From assembly GCF_018336155.1 (NCBI RefSeq), contig NZ_JAGYHF010000001.1, positions 62,001-126,000 on the forward strand: DNA of 64,000 nucleotides, in the 5' to 3' direction. The notes under the pieces are model-generated. The model saw nothing but the letters and a program-made list of their open reading frames with translations, had not been told where the DNA came from and made no database searches. Shown one piece after another: positions 9,548-19,086 of this stretch. Positions within the stretch are counted from its first letter, which is position 1. Each line of letters starts with the position of its first letter. This stretch comes from Pseudomonas rustica. GTDB lineage: Bacteria; Pseudomonadota; Gammaproteobacteria; Pseudomonadales; Pseudomonadaceae. The translations under genes and the position numbers were made by a program.

Positions 9548-9581
9548 AAAAAATGCCCCGATACGTCGGGGCATTTTTTAT
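9548..9581. terminator. Intrinsic terminator, bidirectional
   Basis: The hairpin AAATGCCCCGA/TCGGGGCATTT with T-runs on both strands lies between the convergent lipoprotein and tpm genes. Confidence 0.9.
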
Positions 9582-9594
9582 GCGCGCAAGAAAG

Positions 9595-10251
9595 TTACCG
9601 AGCGGTTATCCGATAGACCCGCTCCTCAAGCCGCGTCGCACCTGCCTGCACAAACTTGCCGCTGTCACTCAGCACATCCTGCGATTCCAGCACCTGCATC
9701 TGCCATGCGCCGCCGAACAAGTGTCGCACTTGAGCATCGTCTACGGAGAACGGCGGCCCGGAAATTTGCGATTGATCGTAATCCAGCGTAATCAACAGGC
9801 CCTTCAAACCCGCCGGCAGAATATTCTGCAAATGCTCGGCATAGCGCTCGCGCATTGGCGCCGGCAAGGCGATCACTGCTGCACGGTCGTACAGCGCGGA
9901 ACAATCGGCAACGTCCTCGGCGCTCAGCGCGAAAACATCACCGCACCACAGCTCGATTGTGCCAGCGCGGTAAACCTTGAAGACGCCGTGCTCGCTGATC
10001 TGTGGCTGCAGTTGTTGCTCGCGGAAAAAGTCTTCAACGGCTTTCTCCGACAGTTCAATACCGAGAACCCGATGCCCGCGCCCAGCCAGCCACAGCAAAT
10101 CCAGACTTTTCCCACACAACGGCACTAGCACCCGCGCTTGTGCCGCGAGATTCAGATCCGGCCAGAAACGTTGTAGATAAGGATTCACTTGCGGTAAATG
10201 AAAGCCGATCTGGTTAGAAGCCCACTTCTTGTGCCAAAACTCAGGCTGCAT
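9595..10251 (-). CDS. tpm: Thiopurine S-methyltransferase
   Basis: 218 residues, normal for the bacterial TPMT family. It starts [18 protein letters not shown], typical of the family; the SAM-binding motif is [16 protein letters not shown] and is followed by [11 protein letters not shown]. In Pseudomonas these enzymes methylate selenium and tellurium oxyanions and thiopurines. Convergent with the lipoprotein gene and divergent from the dioxygenase gene. The assignment is strong; the physiological substrate is not. Confidence 0.93.
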   Translation of the reverse strand: MQPEFWHKKWASNQIGFHLPQVNPYLQRFWPDLNLAAQARVLVPLCGKSLDLLWLAGRGHRVLGIELSEKAVEDFFREQQLQPQISEHGVFKVYRAGTIELWCGDVFALSAEDVADCSALYDRAAVIALPAPMRERYAEHLQNILPAGLKGLLITLDYDQSQISGPPFSVDDAQVRHLFGGAWQMQVLESQDVLSDSGKFVQAGATRLEERVYRITAR

Positions 10252-10354
10252 GCATCCCCCCTAAAAATTCGATCAAAAAGCGTTAAAACTTATATTAGAT
10301 TTAGATCAATGAACTGACTGAAGATGGGCCATCTTACCGTTCAGGAGCCCGCAC

Positions 10355-11122
10355 ATGTTTCCCAGTCTGTATATCTCACACGGCTCACCGATGCTTGCAT
10401 TGGAGCCAGGCGCCAGCGGCCCGGCCCTCGCGCGATTGGCCGCCGAACTGCCGACACCGAAAGCCATCGTGATCGTCTCTGCACACTGGGAGAGCCACGA
10501 ACTGTTGGTCAGCAGCAATCCGCAACCGGAAACCTGGCATGACTTTGGCGGGTTTCCCCGTGCGCTGTTTGAAGTGCAATACCCGGCGCCGGGCAATGCG
10601 CAACTGGCTGGAGAAGTGGCGCAGTTGCTGACGGCGAACAACCTGCCGGCGCGTCTCGACCCACTGCGTCCTTTCGATCATGGCGTGTGGGTGCCGTTGT
10701 CGCTGATGTATCCGCAGGCGAATATTCCGGTGGTGCAGGTTTCGCTACCAAGTCGCGCAGGCCCGGCGCTTCAGACCCGTGTGGGTCGAGCATTGGCCGG
10801 TTTACGCGAGCAAGGGATTCTGTTGATCGGTTCTGGCAGCATCACCCACAACCTGCGCGAACTGGACTGGCATGCCGGGCCGGAAAGCGTTGAGCCATGG
10901 GCGCGGGATTTCCGTGATTGGGTGATCGACAAGCTGCAGGCCGATGATGAGGCGGCGCTGCACGATTATCGTCAGCAGGCGCCGAATGCGGTGCGCAACC
11001 ATCCGAGTGATGAGCATTTGTTGCCGCTGTATTTTGCGCGGGGTGCGGGGGGTGAGTTTAGCGTGGCGCACAAGGGGTTCACGATGGGTGCGCTGGGGAT
11101 GGATATTTACCGCTTCGGTTAA
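10355..11122 (+). CDS. LigB/DODA-type extradiol ring-cleavage dioxygenase
   Basis: 255 residues. Metal-ligand histidines occur in SHGSP (near residue 9), SAHWE (near 44) and FDHGVWVPL (about 110), and a late histidine in GSGSITHNLRELDW, the set expected of class III dioxygenases of the YgiD/4,5-DOPA type. The usual chemistry is opening of a catechol ring; the native substrate here is unknown. It stands alone and is followed directly by a REP hairpin and a terminator. Confidence 0.88.
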   Translation: MFPSLYISHGSPMLALEPGASGPALARLAAELPTPKAIVIVSAHWESHELLVSSNPQPETWHDFGGFPRALFEVQYPAPGNAQLAGEVAQLLTANNLPARLDPLRPFDHGVWVPLSLMYPQANIPVVQVSLPSRAGPALQTRVGRALAGLREQGILLIGSGSITHNLRELDWHAGPESVEPWARDFRDWVIDKLQADDEAALHDYRQQAPNAVRNHPSDEHLLPLYFARGAGGEFSVAHKGFTMGALGMDIYRFG

Positions 11123-11125
11123 AGC

Positions 11126-11204
11126 AAAAGATCGCAGCCTTCGGCAGCTCCTACAAGGGGAACGCATTCCAAATGTAGGAGCTGCCGAAGGCTGCGATCT
11201 TTTG
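11126..11204. repeat. REP element pair (copy 1)
   Basis: Two facing copies of the Pseudomonas REP unit (AAAGATCGCAGCCTTCGGCA … complement) separated by about 25 bases, able to form a long hairpin. It lies just after the dioxygenase gene. Confidence 0.92.
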
Positions 11205-11220
11205 ATCCTGAAAAACAGGC

Positions 11221-11254
11221 AAAAAAAATCCCCGAACCAGTCGGGGATTTTTTA
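11221..11254. terminator. Intrinsic terminator, bidirectional
   Basis: AATCCCCGA … TCGGGGATT hairpin flanked by long A and T runs, placed between the convergent dioxygenase and DEAD-box helicase genes. Confidence 0.9.
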
Positions 11255-11281
11255 TCTGCGATCAATCAGCCCAAGGGCGAA

Positions 11282-12955
11282 TTAATCTTCGCGGTAGCGA
11301 CGCAGCTTCAACTGCTTACCGGCAACGCGAGTGTCCTTCAGTTTGGTCAGGAGTTTGTCCAGACCATCTTCCGGCAGCTCGACGAGGCTGAAGCTGTCAC
11401 GCACCTGGATGCGACCGATCGCTTCACGGGCCAGACCGCCTTCGTTGAGGATGGCGCCCAGCAGGTTTTTCGCAGCGATACCGTCACGCGCACCCAGCGC
11501 GGTACGGCAACGAGCACGGCCTTCGCCCAAAGGCATTGGCGCGCGACGCTCGCGGTCACCACGATCAGGACGATCGCCAGTGCGCTCAGGACGGTCGCCA
11601 CGCGGTGCATTGTTCGGCACCAGTGGACGTTCCTTCTCGATTGCAGCCAGGTTCAGCGCTTGACCGTTGGTGGCTTTGCGCAACAGCGCAGCAGCCAGAG
11701 CACGCGGAGTGCAGCCGATGTCTGCGGTCAGACGATCGAGCAACTCACCGTGAGTCGATTCAGCATCAGCCACCAGCGGCGACAGGCTGTTGGTCAGTTT
11801 CTTGATGCGCGCATCGAGAACGGCTTGAGCGTCCGGCAGGCGAACTTCAGCAACCTTCTGACCGGTTACACGCTCGATCACTTGCAGCATGCGGCGCTCA
11901 CGTGGAGTCACCAGCAGCAGTGCACGACCTTCGCGACCGGCACGGCCAGTACGGCCGATACGGTGAACGTAGGACTCTGGATCGTACGGCATGTCAACGT
12001 TGAACACGTGAGTGATGCGCGGAACGTCCAGACCACGAGCAGCAACGTCGGTCGCCACAACGATGTCCAGTCGGCCATCTTTCAGCGAGTCGATAACGCG
12101 CTCACGCTGGTTCTGGGCGATGTCACCGTTCAACGCGGCGGCTTTGTAGCCTTTGGCGTCGAGGGCGCTGGCCAGATCCAGGGTCGCTTGCTTGGTGCGC
12201 ACGAACATGATCAGGGCGTCGAAGTCTTCCACTTCCAGCAAGCTGAGAACAGCCGAAGTCTTCTGGTCAGCGTGAACCAACAGGTGAGCCTGTTCGATCG
12301 CGGTAACGGTCTGGGTCTTGGTCTGGATCTTCACGTGTTGCGGATCGCGCAGATGGCGTTCGGCAATGGCGCGGATCGACTGCGGCAAGGTGGCCGAGAA
12401 CAGTACGGTCTGACGGGTCGGTGGCAGAGCCTTGAAGATAACTTCGAGGTCGTCCATGAAACCCAGTTTGAGCATTTCGTCCGCTTCGTCGAGAACCAGG
12501 TGGTTCACGGTCGACAGGACTTTTTCGTCACGACGCAGGTGGTCGCACAGACGGCCCGGGGTAGCGACAACGATCTGTGCGCCATTACGGATTGCTTTCA
12601 GTTGCGGGCCCATCGGCGCGCCGCCGTAAACGGCCACAACAGTAACGCCTGGCATTTGCTTGGCGTAGGTTTCGAAAGCGGTTGCTACTTGCAGCGCCAA
12701 CTCACGGGTTGGCGCCAGGATCAGGGCTTGCGGCTCGCGCTTGGCAGGATCGATGCGGTGCAGGATCGGCAGGGCGAATGCGGCGGTTTTACCCGTACCG
12801 GTTTGCGCCTGACCAATCATGTCTTGACCGGCCATGATGATCGGGATCGATTGCTGCTGAATAGCCGAAGGTTCTTCGTAGCCAGTCGCGATGACGGCTG
12901 CAAGAATGTTCGGATTAAGATTAAAAGCGGCGAAGCCGCCGGTTTCCTGGGTCAT
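11282..12955 (-). CDS. deaD: DEAD-box ATP-dependent RNA helicase (DeaD/CsdA type)
   Basis: 557 residues. Helicase core: Q motif near residue 10, motif I AQTGTGKTAAF, PTRELALQ, motif II DEADEML, motif III SATLP, and motif VI HRIGRTGRAG, up to about residue 360. A basic spacer rich in RGDRPER repeats (about 440-475) leads to a DbpA-type RNA-binding domain (about 480-557), as in DeaD, which unwinds RNA in ribosome assembly and cold adaptation. The ATG at 12955 has AGAGG upstream; the longer open frame is not used. A long untranslated leader precedes it, usual for cold-shock helicases. Confidence 0.93.
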   Translation of the reverse strand: MTQETGGFAAFNLNPNILAAVIATGYEEPSAIQQQSIPIIMAGQDMIGQAQTGTGKTAAFALPILHRIDPAKREPQALILAPTRELALQVATAFETYAKQMPGVTVVAVYGGAPMGPQLKAIRNGAQIVVATPGRLCDHLRRDEKVLSTVNHLVLDEADEMLKLGFMDDLEVIFKALPPTRQTVLFSATLPQSIRAIAERHLRDPQHVKIQTKTQTVTAIEQAHLLVHADQKTSAVLSLLEVEDFDALIMFVRTKQATLDLASALDAKGYKAAALNGDIAQNQRERVIDSLKDGRLDIVVATDVAARGLDVPRITHVFNVDMPYDPESYVHRIGRTGRAGREGRALLLVTPRERRMLQVIERVTGQKVAEVRLPDAQAVLDARIKKLTNSLSPLVADAESTHGELLDRLTADIGCTPRALAAALLRKATNGQALNLAAIEKERPLVPNNAPRGDRPERTGDRPDRGDRERRAPMPLGEGRARCRTALGARDGIAAKNLLGAILNEGGLAREAIGRIQVRDSFSLVELPEDGLDKLLTKLKDTRVAGKQLKLRRYRED

Positions 12956-13379
12956 GGGTCTGCCTCTAAGTGCATCCGCAAAGACCCATGCTCCAAAGCT
13001 GCGCATGCCGTGTTGAGACTCAAGAGTCGCCCTGGCTGCTTTGTCGGCGGGGATTTGCGAAAACGAATGAATGAAAAAAAAGAATCGTCCGGGAAGAGCC
13101 CGCAGTGCGGACGTGCAGCCGAAGCTGACTTCGGGGAATTGCGCTACCTAAACGCGGCCCGGTTAAAGGCCGGCGCGCACTATACCGGAAATTGCCCAAA
13201 AAGGGAGCTTTTTTTATCGGCAAAATGCGTGTGTCACCGCTGTGTAATGGGGTTTTGCGGATAATCGTTCCAAGGTCTATTTTTCAAAGGCCCGGCCCTG
13301 CGGGCGATGACGCTTAAACGATTCACCGACATGCGGCATTCCGTCGCTGCACCCGCCCTTCCCGCCCGAGGATCTACCG
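12956..13379. other. Leader region of the DEAD-box helicase and promoter of the crotonase gene
   Basis: About 420 bases between divergent genes. Reading on the minus strand, this would be the promoter and long 5' untranslated leader of deaD; such leaders are often temperature-responsive, but I cannot show that here. Confidence 0.4.
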
Positions 13380-14171
13380 ATGAATCAGCCCTGCGCCGGC
13401 CGCGTCAGCCGAGAACGTCGTGGTCACGTCCACCTGATCGGCCTGGATCGAGCGGCCAAGCGCAATGCTTTCGACCTCGACCTGCTCAACGACCTGAGCC
13501 TGGCCTATGGCGAATTCGAAGCCGACAGCGAGGCGCGGGTGGCGGTGGTGTTCGGCCATGGCGAACACTTTACCGCCGGTCTGGATCTGGTGAATGCCAG
13601 CTCAGCATTGGCCGAAGGTTGGCAAGTTCCGACCGGCGGTTGCGATCCGTGGGGTGTTTTCGTCGGGCCACGGGTGAGCAAACCGGTGATTGTCGCGGCG
13701 CAGGGTTATTGCCTGACCATCGGGATCGAGCTCATGTTGGCGGCGGATATCAATCTTTGCGCGAGCAACACCCGCTTCGCGCAAATGGAAGTGCAGCGTG
13801 GGATTTTTCCTTTTGGTGGCGCGACTTTGCGTTTTCAACAGATTGCCGGCTGGGGCAATGCGATGCGCTGGCTGCTGACCGGCGATGAGTTTGATGCGCA
13901 CGATGCGTTGCGCTTGGGGTTGGTGCAGGAAGTGATGGCCAGTGAAGATTTGTTGCCTCGGGCGATTGAATTGGCGGAGCGGATCGCGCGACAGGCGCCG
14001 TTGGGGGTGCAGGCGACGTTGATGTCGGCGCGACAGGCGCGGTATGAGGGTGAGACGGCGGCGACGCAGGGCTTGCCGGCGTTGGTGAAGAAGTTGTTGG
14101 CGAGTGAAGATGCCAAGGAGGGCGTGCGGTCGCTGGTGGAGCGGCGACCCGGGATCTTCAAAGGAATTTAA
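13380..14171 (+). CDS. Enoyl-CoA hydratase/isomerase (crotonase) family protein
   Basis: 263 residues. The crotonase oxyanion-hole segments are present: HGEHFTAGLDL (about 55-70) and GYCLTIGIELMLAADI (about 105-120), followed by FAQMEVQRGIFPFGGAT. These enzymes act on acyl-CoA esters (hydration, isomerisation or hydrolysis). The usual second catalytic glutamate is not obvious at the GIFPFGG loop, so it may not be a classical hydratase. It stands alone and ends directly against a REP element. Confidence 0.88.
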   Translation: MNQPCAGRVSRERRGHVHLIGLDRAAKRNAFDLDLLNDLSLAYGEFEADSEARVAVVFGHGEHFTAGLDLVNASSALAEGWQVPTGGCDPWGVFVGPRVSKPVIVAAQGYCLTIGIELMLAADINLCASNTRFAQMEVQRGIFPFGGATLRFQQIAGWGNAMRWLLTGDEFDAHDALRLGLVQEVMASEDLLPRAIELAERIARQAPLGVQATLMSARQARYEGETAATQGLPALVKKLLASEDAKEGVRSLVERRPGIFKGI

Positions 14172-14174
14172 CCC

Positions 14175-14260
14175 CTGTAGGAGCTGCCGAAGGCTGCGAT
14201 CTTTTGATCTTGATCCTATAAAAACAAGGTCAAAAGATCGCAGCCTTCGGCAGCTCCTAC
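14175..14260. repeat. REP element pair (copy 2)
   Basis: Facing REP units GTAGGAGCTGCCGAAGGCTG and complement with a 25-30 base loop, between two convergent genes. Confidence 0.93.
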
Positions 14261-14272
14261 ATGGGTTACGGC

Positions 14273-15028
14273 TCAGGTCGCGGGGCGAATCGCGTTGATC
14301 AACGACTGCAACGAATACCCCAACCGCGGCGCCAGCGCTTCGGCCCGCGCAGTCAACGCCTGCATGTCCAGTTCCTGATCGAGATCCGCCGGCACCAGCA
14401 GAATCACATTGCCCTCCTTCACCGGCAGCTCCCAGTAATGCCGGTGATAGAGCCCGCGCAACAGCGCCGCGCCCAATGGCTGGCCATCATCGGTGGCCCA
14501 CTGATTGATCACCAGCCAGCCGCCCGGATTCAAACGCTTCTGGCAGTCACCGAGAAAACCCCAGGCCAGATGCCCGACACCCGGGCCGACGTCGGTGTAG
14601 AGGTCGACGAAAATCAAATCCGCTGGCTCCGCCGTCGGCAACAACTCCAGCGCATCGCCGACACGAATGTACAGACGCGGATCGTCGTCCAGTCCCAGGT
14701 ATTCGATCGCCAGACGCGGCACGTCCGGGCGCAACTCGATGGCTTCAACATCTTCCAGTGGCAGAAACTTGAGGCAGGCCTGGGTCAATGTCCCCGCACC
14801 CAACCCGAGAAACAGCGCGCTGTCCGGTTGCTCATGGCACAACGCGCCGATCAGCATCGCGCGGGTGTAGTCGTACTCCAGCCAGCTCGGGTCAGCGGTG
14901 AACACGCAGCTCTGCTCGATCGCATCGCCGAATTCGAGAAAGCGGTAATCGGCCACTTCCAGCACGCGAATCACGCCGAACTCATCCTGTACTTCGGCGA
15001 GCAGATGCTCGACGCGCTCCTCAGTCAT
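14273..15028 (-). CDS. Spermidine synthase-like SAM-binding protein
   Basis: 251 residues. The Rossmann SAM-binding loop ALFLGLGAGTLTQ is near residue 95, followed by VEAIELRPDV, and the LIFVDLYTD segment is near residue 155. The fold is that of SpeE-like aminopropyltransferases and methyltransferases, but the classical YNVLGP signature is absent, so I call it SpeE-like only. Convergent with the crotonase gene; divergent from the class II DAHP synthase with about 150 bases between. Confidence 0.8.
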   Translation of the reverse strand: MTEERVEHLLAEVQDEFGVIRVLEVADYRFLEFGDAIEQSCVFTADPSWLEYDYTRAMLIGALCHEQPDSALFLGLGAGTLTQACLKFLPLEDVEAIELRPDVPRLAIEYLGLDDDPRLYIRVGDALELLPTAEPADLIFVDLYTDVGPGVGHLAWGFLGDCQKRLNPGGWLVINQWATDDGQPLGAALLRGLYHRHYWELPVKEGNVILLVPADLDQELDMQALTARAEALAPRLGYSLQSLINAIRPAT

Positions 15029-15178
15029 TTCGTCTCCTGATGGTCACCGGGCGCGGTGACGCGATGGCACCGCTGTGGCGCCGTGGCAAAGCGGCGATTG
15101 TCGGCGAAGGGGCGGGAGCAGGTCACGCACTAATTGCTGCTAACATGGCCGCCCGTGCGTAGAACCTTAGAGACCGTG

Positions 15179-16525
15179 ATGAGCCAACCGTGGAGCCCTG
15201 ACAGCTGGCGCGCCCTGCCGATCCAGCAACAACCCCAATACCCCGACGCCGCGCACCTGCGCCAGGTCGAGCAAACCCTGGCCAGTTATCCACCGCTGGT
15301 GTTTGCCGGCGAGGCACGCGAGCTGCGTCGACAGTTTGCCGAAGTAACTCAGGGCCGGGCGTTCCTGCTTCAGGGTGGCGATTGCGCAGAAAGCTTCGCC
15401 GAATTCTCCGCGGCGAAGATTCGCGACACCTTTAAAGTGTTGCTGCAAATGGCAATCGTCATGACCTTCGCCGCCGGTTGCCCGGTGGTCAAAGTCGGGC
15501 GCATGGCCGGTCAGTTCGCCAAGCCGCGTTCGGCCAACGACGAGACCATCGACGGCGTGACGCTGCCGGCTTATCGAGGCGACATCGTCAACGGCATCGG
15601 TTTCGATGAGAAGAGCCGCGTACCGGATCCGGAGCGTCTGCTGCAGTCCTATCACCAGTCCACCGCGACGCTGAACCTGCTGCGCGCCTTCGCTCAGGGC
15701 GGTTTTGCCGACCTGCATCAGGTGCACAAGTGGAACCTCGATTTCATCGCCAACTCGGCGCTGGCGGAGAAGTACAGCCACCTCGCCGACCGCATCGATG
15801 AAACCCTGGCGTTCATGCGCGCATGCGGCATGGACAGCTCGCCGCAACTGCGCGAAACCAGTTTCTTCACCGCCCACGAAGCGCTGCTGCTGAACTACGA
15901 AGAAGCCTTCGTGCGCCGCGACAGCCTGACCAACGATTACTACGATTGCTCGGCGCACATGCTGTGGATCGGCGACCGCACCCGTCAGCTCGACGGCGCT
16001 CACGTCGAATTCTTGCGTGGCGTGAACAACCCGATCGGCGTGAAAGTCGGCCCGAGCATGAACCCGGATGATCTGATCCGCCTGATCGACGTACTCAACC
16101 CGGACAACGATCCGGGTCGCCTCAACCTGATCGCGCGGATGGGCGCGAACAAGGTCGGCGATCACCTGCCGGCGCTGATCCGCGCGGTGCAGCGTGAAGG
16201 CAAGCAAGTGCTATGGAGTTCCGACCCGATGCACGGCAACACCATCAAGGCCAGCAGCGGCTACAAGACCCGCGACTTCGCGCAGATCCTTGGCGAGGTG
16301 AAGCAATTCTTCCAGGTGCACGAAGCGGAAGGCAGTTATGCCGGCGGGATTCATATCGAGATGACCGGGCAGAACGTCACCGAGTGCATCGGTGGAGCGC
16401 GGCCGATTACGGAAGACGGCTTGTCGGATCGCTATCACACGCATTGTGATCCACGGATGAATGCCGATCAGTCGCTGGAGTTGGCATTTTTGATTGCTGA
16501 AACCCTCAAACAAGTTCGCCGCTAA
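15179..16525 (+). CDS. 3-deoxy-7-phosphoheptulonate synthase, class II
   Basis: 448 residues starting [14 protein letters not shown], typical of the plant/actinobacterial-like class II enzymes. Motifs: [28 protein letters not shown] (PEP-binding arginine region), the metal cysteine and [10 protein letters not shown], and [13 protein letters not shown] at the end. It condenses PEP and erythrose-4-phosphate, the entry to the shikimate pathway. The ATG at 15179 fits the family start; the open frame extends 15 codons further up. A class I enzyme lies at 29551 in the same window. Confidence 0.95.
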   Translation: MSQPWSPDSWRALPIQQQPQYPDAAHLRQVEQTLASYPPLVFAGEARELRRQFAEVTQGRAFLLQGGDCAESFAEFSAAKIRDTFKVLLQMAIVMTFAAGCPVVKVGRMAGQFAKPRSANDETIDGVTLPAYRGDIVNGIGFDEKSRVPDPERLLQSYHQSTATLNLLRAFAQGGFADLHQVHKWNLDFIANSALAEKYSHLADRIDETLAFMRACGMDSSPQLRETSFFTAHEALLLNYEEAFVRRDSLTNDYYDCSAHMLWIGDRTRQLDGAHVEFLRGVNNPIGVKVGPSMNPDDLIRLIDVLNPDNDPGRLNLIARMGANKVGDHLPALIRAVQREGKQVLWSSDPMHGNTIKASSGYKTRDFAQILGEVKQFFQVHEAEGSYAGGIHIEMTGQNVTECIGGARPITEDGLSDRYHTHCDPRMNADQSLELAFLIAETLKQVRR

Positions 16526-16543
16526 ACCGCCTGGCCACCGCCC

Positions 16544-16629
16544 CTGTAGGAGCTGCCGAAGGCTGCGATCTTTTGATGTTGTTTTTTAGGATCAAGATCA
16601 AAAGATCGCAGCCTTCGGCAGCTCCTACA
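16544..16629. repeat. REP element pair (copy 3), overlapping the end of the ycaQ-like gene
   Basis: Facing REP units around a T-rich loop. The distal arm runs into the next gene on the minus strand and supplies its stop codon (CTGTAG). Confidence 0.93.
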
Positions 16630-17854
16630 GGGGGCCGTCGATTTTGGCCAATGCCACCCGCAACCGCAGCGCACTCTCGCGCTGACAATTGAGCTGCACC
16701 CGCGCCAGCCCCAACCAATCCGCCATCCGCTGCAAATTCATCGCCAGCGCCAACATCCCCTCTTCATCCAACCCCGGCTCTTCCTCGTGCACCGCATGCA
16801 CCGCCAACCGCCCCGACGCTCGCTCAGCGCGTAAATCAACCCGCGCGGCAATCCGTTCATTGTGCAAAAACGGCAACACGTAATAGCCGTAAACCCGCCT
16901 GTCCTGCGGCGTGTAAATCTCCAGCCGATAGCGGAAATCAAACAACCGCTCGGTGCGGCTGCGCTCCCAGATCAACGAATCGAATGGCGACAACAGCGCA
17001 CTCGCCGTCACCTTACGTGGGATTTTCGGCTCCGGCAGGCAATAAGCGATCTGCCGCCAACCGGCCACTTCGCACATCTGCAATTGCCCCGCCTCGACCA
17101 GTTCCGCCAGTCGTGGTCGCGCATCCGCTGGATTCAAGCGGAAGTAATCACGCAGGTCTTTCTCAGTGCCGACACCCATCGCCTGCACCGCATGCAACAG
17201 CAATCCCCGTTGCGCCTCGGCTTCATCCGGCAATGCCTGCTGCAGGATCGAAGAAGGAATTACCCGCTCCGGCAAATCATACAAACGCTCAAAACCACGT
17301 CGCCCCGCCACCGTCACTTCACCAGCCGCAAACAACCACTCCAGCGCATGCTTTTCCGCGCTCCAGTCCCACCATGGCCCGGCCTTGTCTTCGCGGGTCG
17401 ACAGACTGCCGGCGCCCACCGCGCCCTGCTCTTGCACCGAACTCAATACGCGACGCACCACGTCCTGCTGCTCGCGACCAAACTTCGCCAGTTGCTGATA
17501 AATATCCTCGCCGCGCCGCGCTCGCTGCATGCGCCAAGCCATCAACGGATACATCGACAGCGGCAGTAACGATGCTTCATGGCCCCAATATTCAAACAAC
17601 GTGCGACGTCGCCCCGAACTCCAGGCAGCCTGGTCGAGCAAGTCAGAAGAATAGGAACCGAGACGGGAAAACAGCGGCAGGTAGTGCGAGCGCACCACGG
17701 CGTTGACGGAGTCGATTTGCAGCAGGCCCAGCCGTTCGATCAGCCGGTTGACGTGAGCGGCTTTGACGGTCGGCGGCTGGCGCCCGTTGAACCCTTGGGC
17801 AGCCAGCGCCAGTCGTCGCGCCTGTTTGAGGGAAAAGGACAGTGTCGCGGGCAT
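16625..17854 (-). CDS. YcaQ-type winged-helix DNA glycosylase
   Basis: 409 residues. It belongs to the HTH_42 family, recognisable from LGLLQIDSVNAVVRSHYLPLF near residue 50, FEYWGHEASLLP near 90 and SPFDSLIWERSRTERLFDF near 290 (the catalytic QxQ/QxD region of YcaQ is represented by LLQID). E. coli YcaQ unhooks interstrand DNA crosslinks and removes alkylated bases. AAGGAG lies 6 nt before the ATG at 17854. Its last codon and stop are formed by the neighbouring REP element, so the extreme C-terminus may vary between strains. Confidence 0.85.
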   Translation of the reverse strand: MPATLSFSLKQARRLALAAQGFNGRQPPTVKAAHVNRLIERLGLLQIDSVNAVVRSHYLPLFSRLGSYSSDLLDQAAWSSGRRRTLFEYWGHEASLLPLSMYPLMAWRMQRARRGEDIYQQLAKFGREQQDVVRRVLSSVQEQGAVGAGSLSTREDKAGPWWDWSAEKHALEWLFAAGEVTVAGRRGFERLYDLPERVIPSSILQQALPDEAEAQRGLLLHAVQAMGVGTEKDLRDYFRLNPADARPRLAELVEAGQLQMCEVAGWRQIAYCLPEPKIPRKVTASALLSPFDSLIWERSRTERLFDFRYRLEIYTPQDRRVYGYYVLPFLHNERIAARVDLRAERASGRLAVHAVHEEEPGLDEEGMLALAMNLQRMADWLGLARVQLNCQRESALRLRVALAKIDGPL

Positions 17855-17918
17855 GAGCATCTCCTTGTCTGCTCGCAACCTACCTCACCTGAAAGTGGTT
17901 TGTGTAGCGGCGCCCTCA

Positions 17919-18134
17919 TCATTTATGCATCGGGTCGTCCCAGAATGGCCGCACGGTTTCGTGCTCGACGTCGGCACGACTGACCCCGATGTCCTTCAAC
18001 GCTTCGTCGCTCAGACTGGCGAGCAACTCACGTTCACGGTGCAAATCGTACCAGCGGCTAAACTTGTGCAGCAGATCGGAAACGATGTGACCGCTGAATT
18101 TTTCTTCGCCTGCAAACTCTCTTTGACCTTTCAT
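17919..18134 (-). CDS. DUF1127 domain small protein
   Basis: 71 residues. The C-terminal DUF1127 motif is clear: RERELLASLSDEALKDIGVS followed by RADVEHE. DUF1127 proteins in other bacteria bind RNA or modulate stress and phosphate metabolism; the role here is unknown. GGAGG lies 6-7 nt before the ATG at 18134. It is divergent from a LysR-type regulator with about 100 bases between, an arrangement that suggests control by that regulator. Confidence 0.9.
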   Translation of the reverse strand: MKGQREFAGEEKFSGHIVSDLLHKFSRWYDLHRERELLASLSDEALKDIGVSRADVEHETVRPFWDDPMHK

Positions 18135-18231
18135 CGTGTTGCCCTCCGTTGTGGATGGCTCAAGTCTCTGCCTGGCGCTAAGATCAATCCAACGAATGTT
18201 TCTGATGGCATGCATCACGGAGATTCATCAA

Positions 18232-19086
18232 TTGTCCGCCTACCCCAGTATCGATACCGATGTCCTGCGTACCTTCGTCGCGATTGCCGATCAGGGCGGT
18301 TTCACCCGCGCCGGCGAAATGGTCAACCGCACGCAATCGGCGGTGAGCATGCAGATGAAGCGTCTGGAAGAGGACGTGTTGCAGCGCCAATTGTTCGAGC
18401 GTGATGGACGTCAGGTGCGCCTAACGGCTGAGGGCCAGGTGCTGCTCGGTTATGCGCGGCGCATTCTTAAACTTCACAGTGAAGTCTTCAACACGCTGCG
18501 CGAGCCGCACATGGTCGGCACCGTGCGCATCGGTACGCCGGATGATTACGTGATGCGTTTTCTGCCGGGGATTCTGTCGCGATTCGCCCAGTTCTATCCG
18601 CTGATTCAGATCGAAGTGCATTGCGAGTCGACCAAGCAACTGTTGCAGCGCACCGATCTGGACTTGTCGATCGTCACCCGCGAGCCGGGCAATGAGATCG
18701 GCCAACTGCTGCGCAAGGAGCGTTTCGTCTGGGCCGAGGCGCAGAACTTCAGCGCCCACGAACAAACGCCGCTGCCGCTGGCGATGTTCAACAGTGATTG
18801 TTTCTGCCGCTTGTGGGCATGCAATGCGCTGGACGCGATGGGCCGCGACTACCGCATCGCCTACAACAGCACCAGTTTGTCGGCGCTGATGGCGGTGGTG
18901 AGCGCGGGTCTGGCGATCACCGCGCAACTGGAAAGCCTGATCACCCCGGACATGCGCATTCTTGGTGCCGACCAAGACCTGCCGTTGCTGCCCGAGGCGA
19001 GCATCATGCTGGTGCGCAACCTGAACAACCCGTCGCCGATCACCGAGTGCCTGGCCGAGCACATCGTCGAAGGCTTCAAACTTTAA
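18232..19086 (+). CDS. LysR-family transcriptional regulator
   Basis: 284 residues. The N-terminal helix-turn-helix has LRTFVAIADQGGFTRAGEMV and RTQSAVSMQMKRLEE, and the effector domain follows. I choose TTG at 18232 as start because GGAG lies 9 nt upstream and the protein then begins SAYPSIDTDVLRTF, as family members do; upstream ATGs at 18196 and 18205 lack ribosome sites. Divergent from the DUF1127 gene. Its last 11 bases overlap the convergent permease gene. Confidence 0.9.
   Translation: MSAYPSIDTDVLRTFVAIADQGGFTRAGEMVNRTQSAVSMQMKRLEEDVLQRQLFERDGRQVRLTAEGQVLLGYARRILKLHSEVFNTLREPHMVGTVRIGTPDDYVMRFLPGILSRFAQFYPLIQIEVHCESTKQLLQRTDLDLSIVTREPGNEIGQLLRKERFVWAEAQNFSAHEQTPLPLAMFNSDCFCRLWACNALDAMGRDYRIAYNSTSLSALMAVVSAGLAITAQLESLITPDMRILGADQDLPLLPEASIMLVRNLNNPSPITECLAEHIVEGFKL

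Noticed and set aside
11660..13264. 534-codon plus-strand frame across the DEAD-box helicase
   Set aside because: It is the antisense of a gene with all helicase motifs; its composition is that of a shadow frame.
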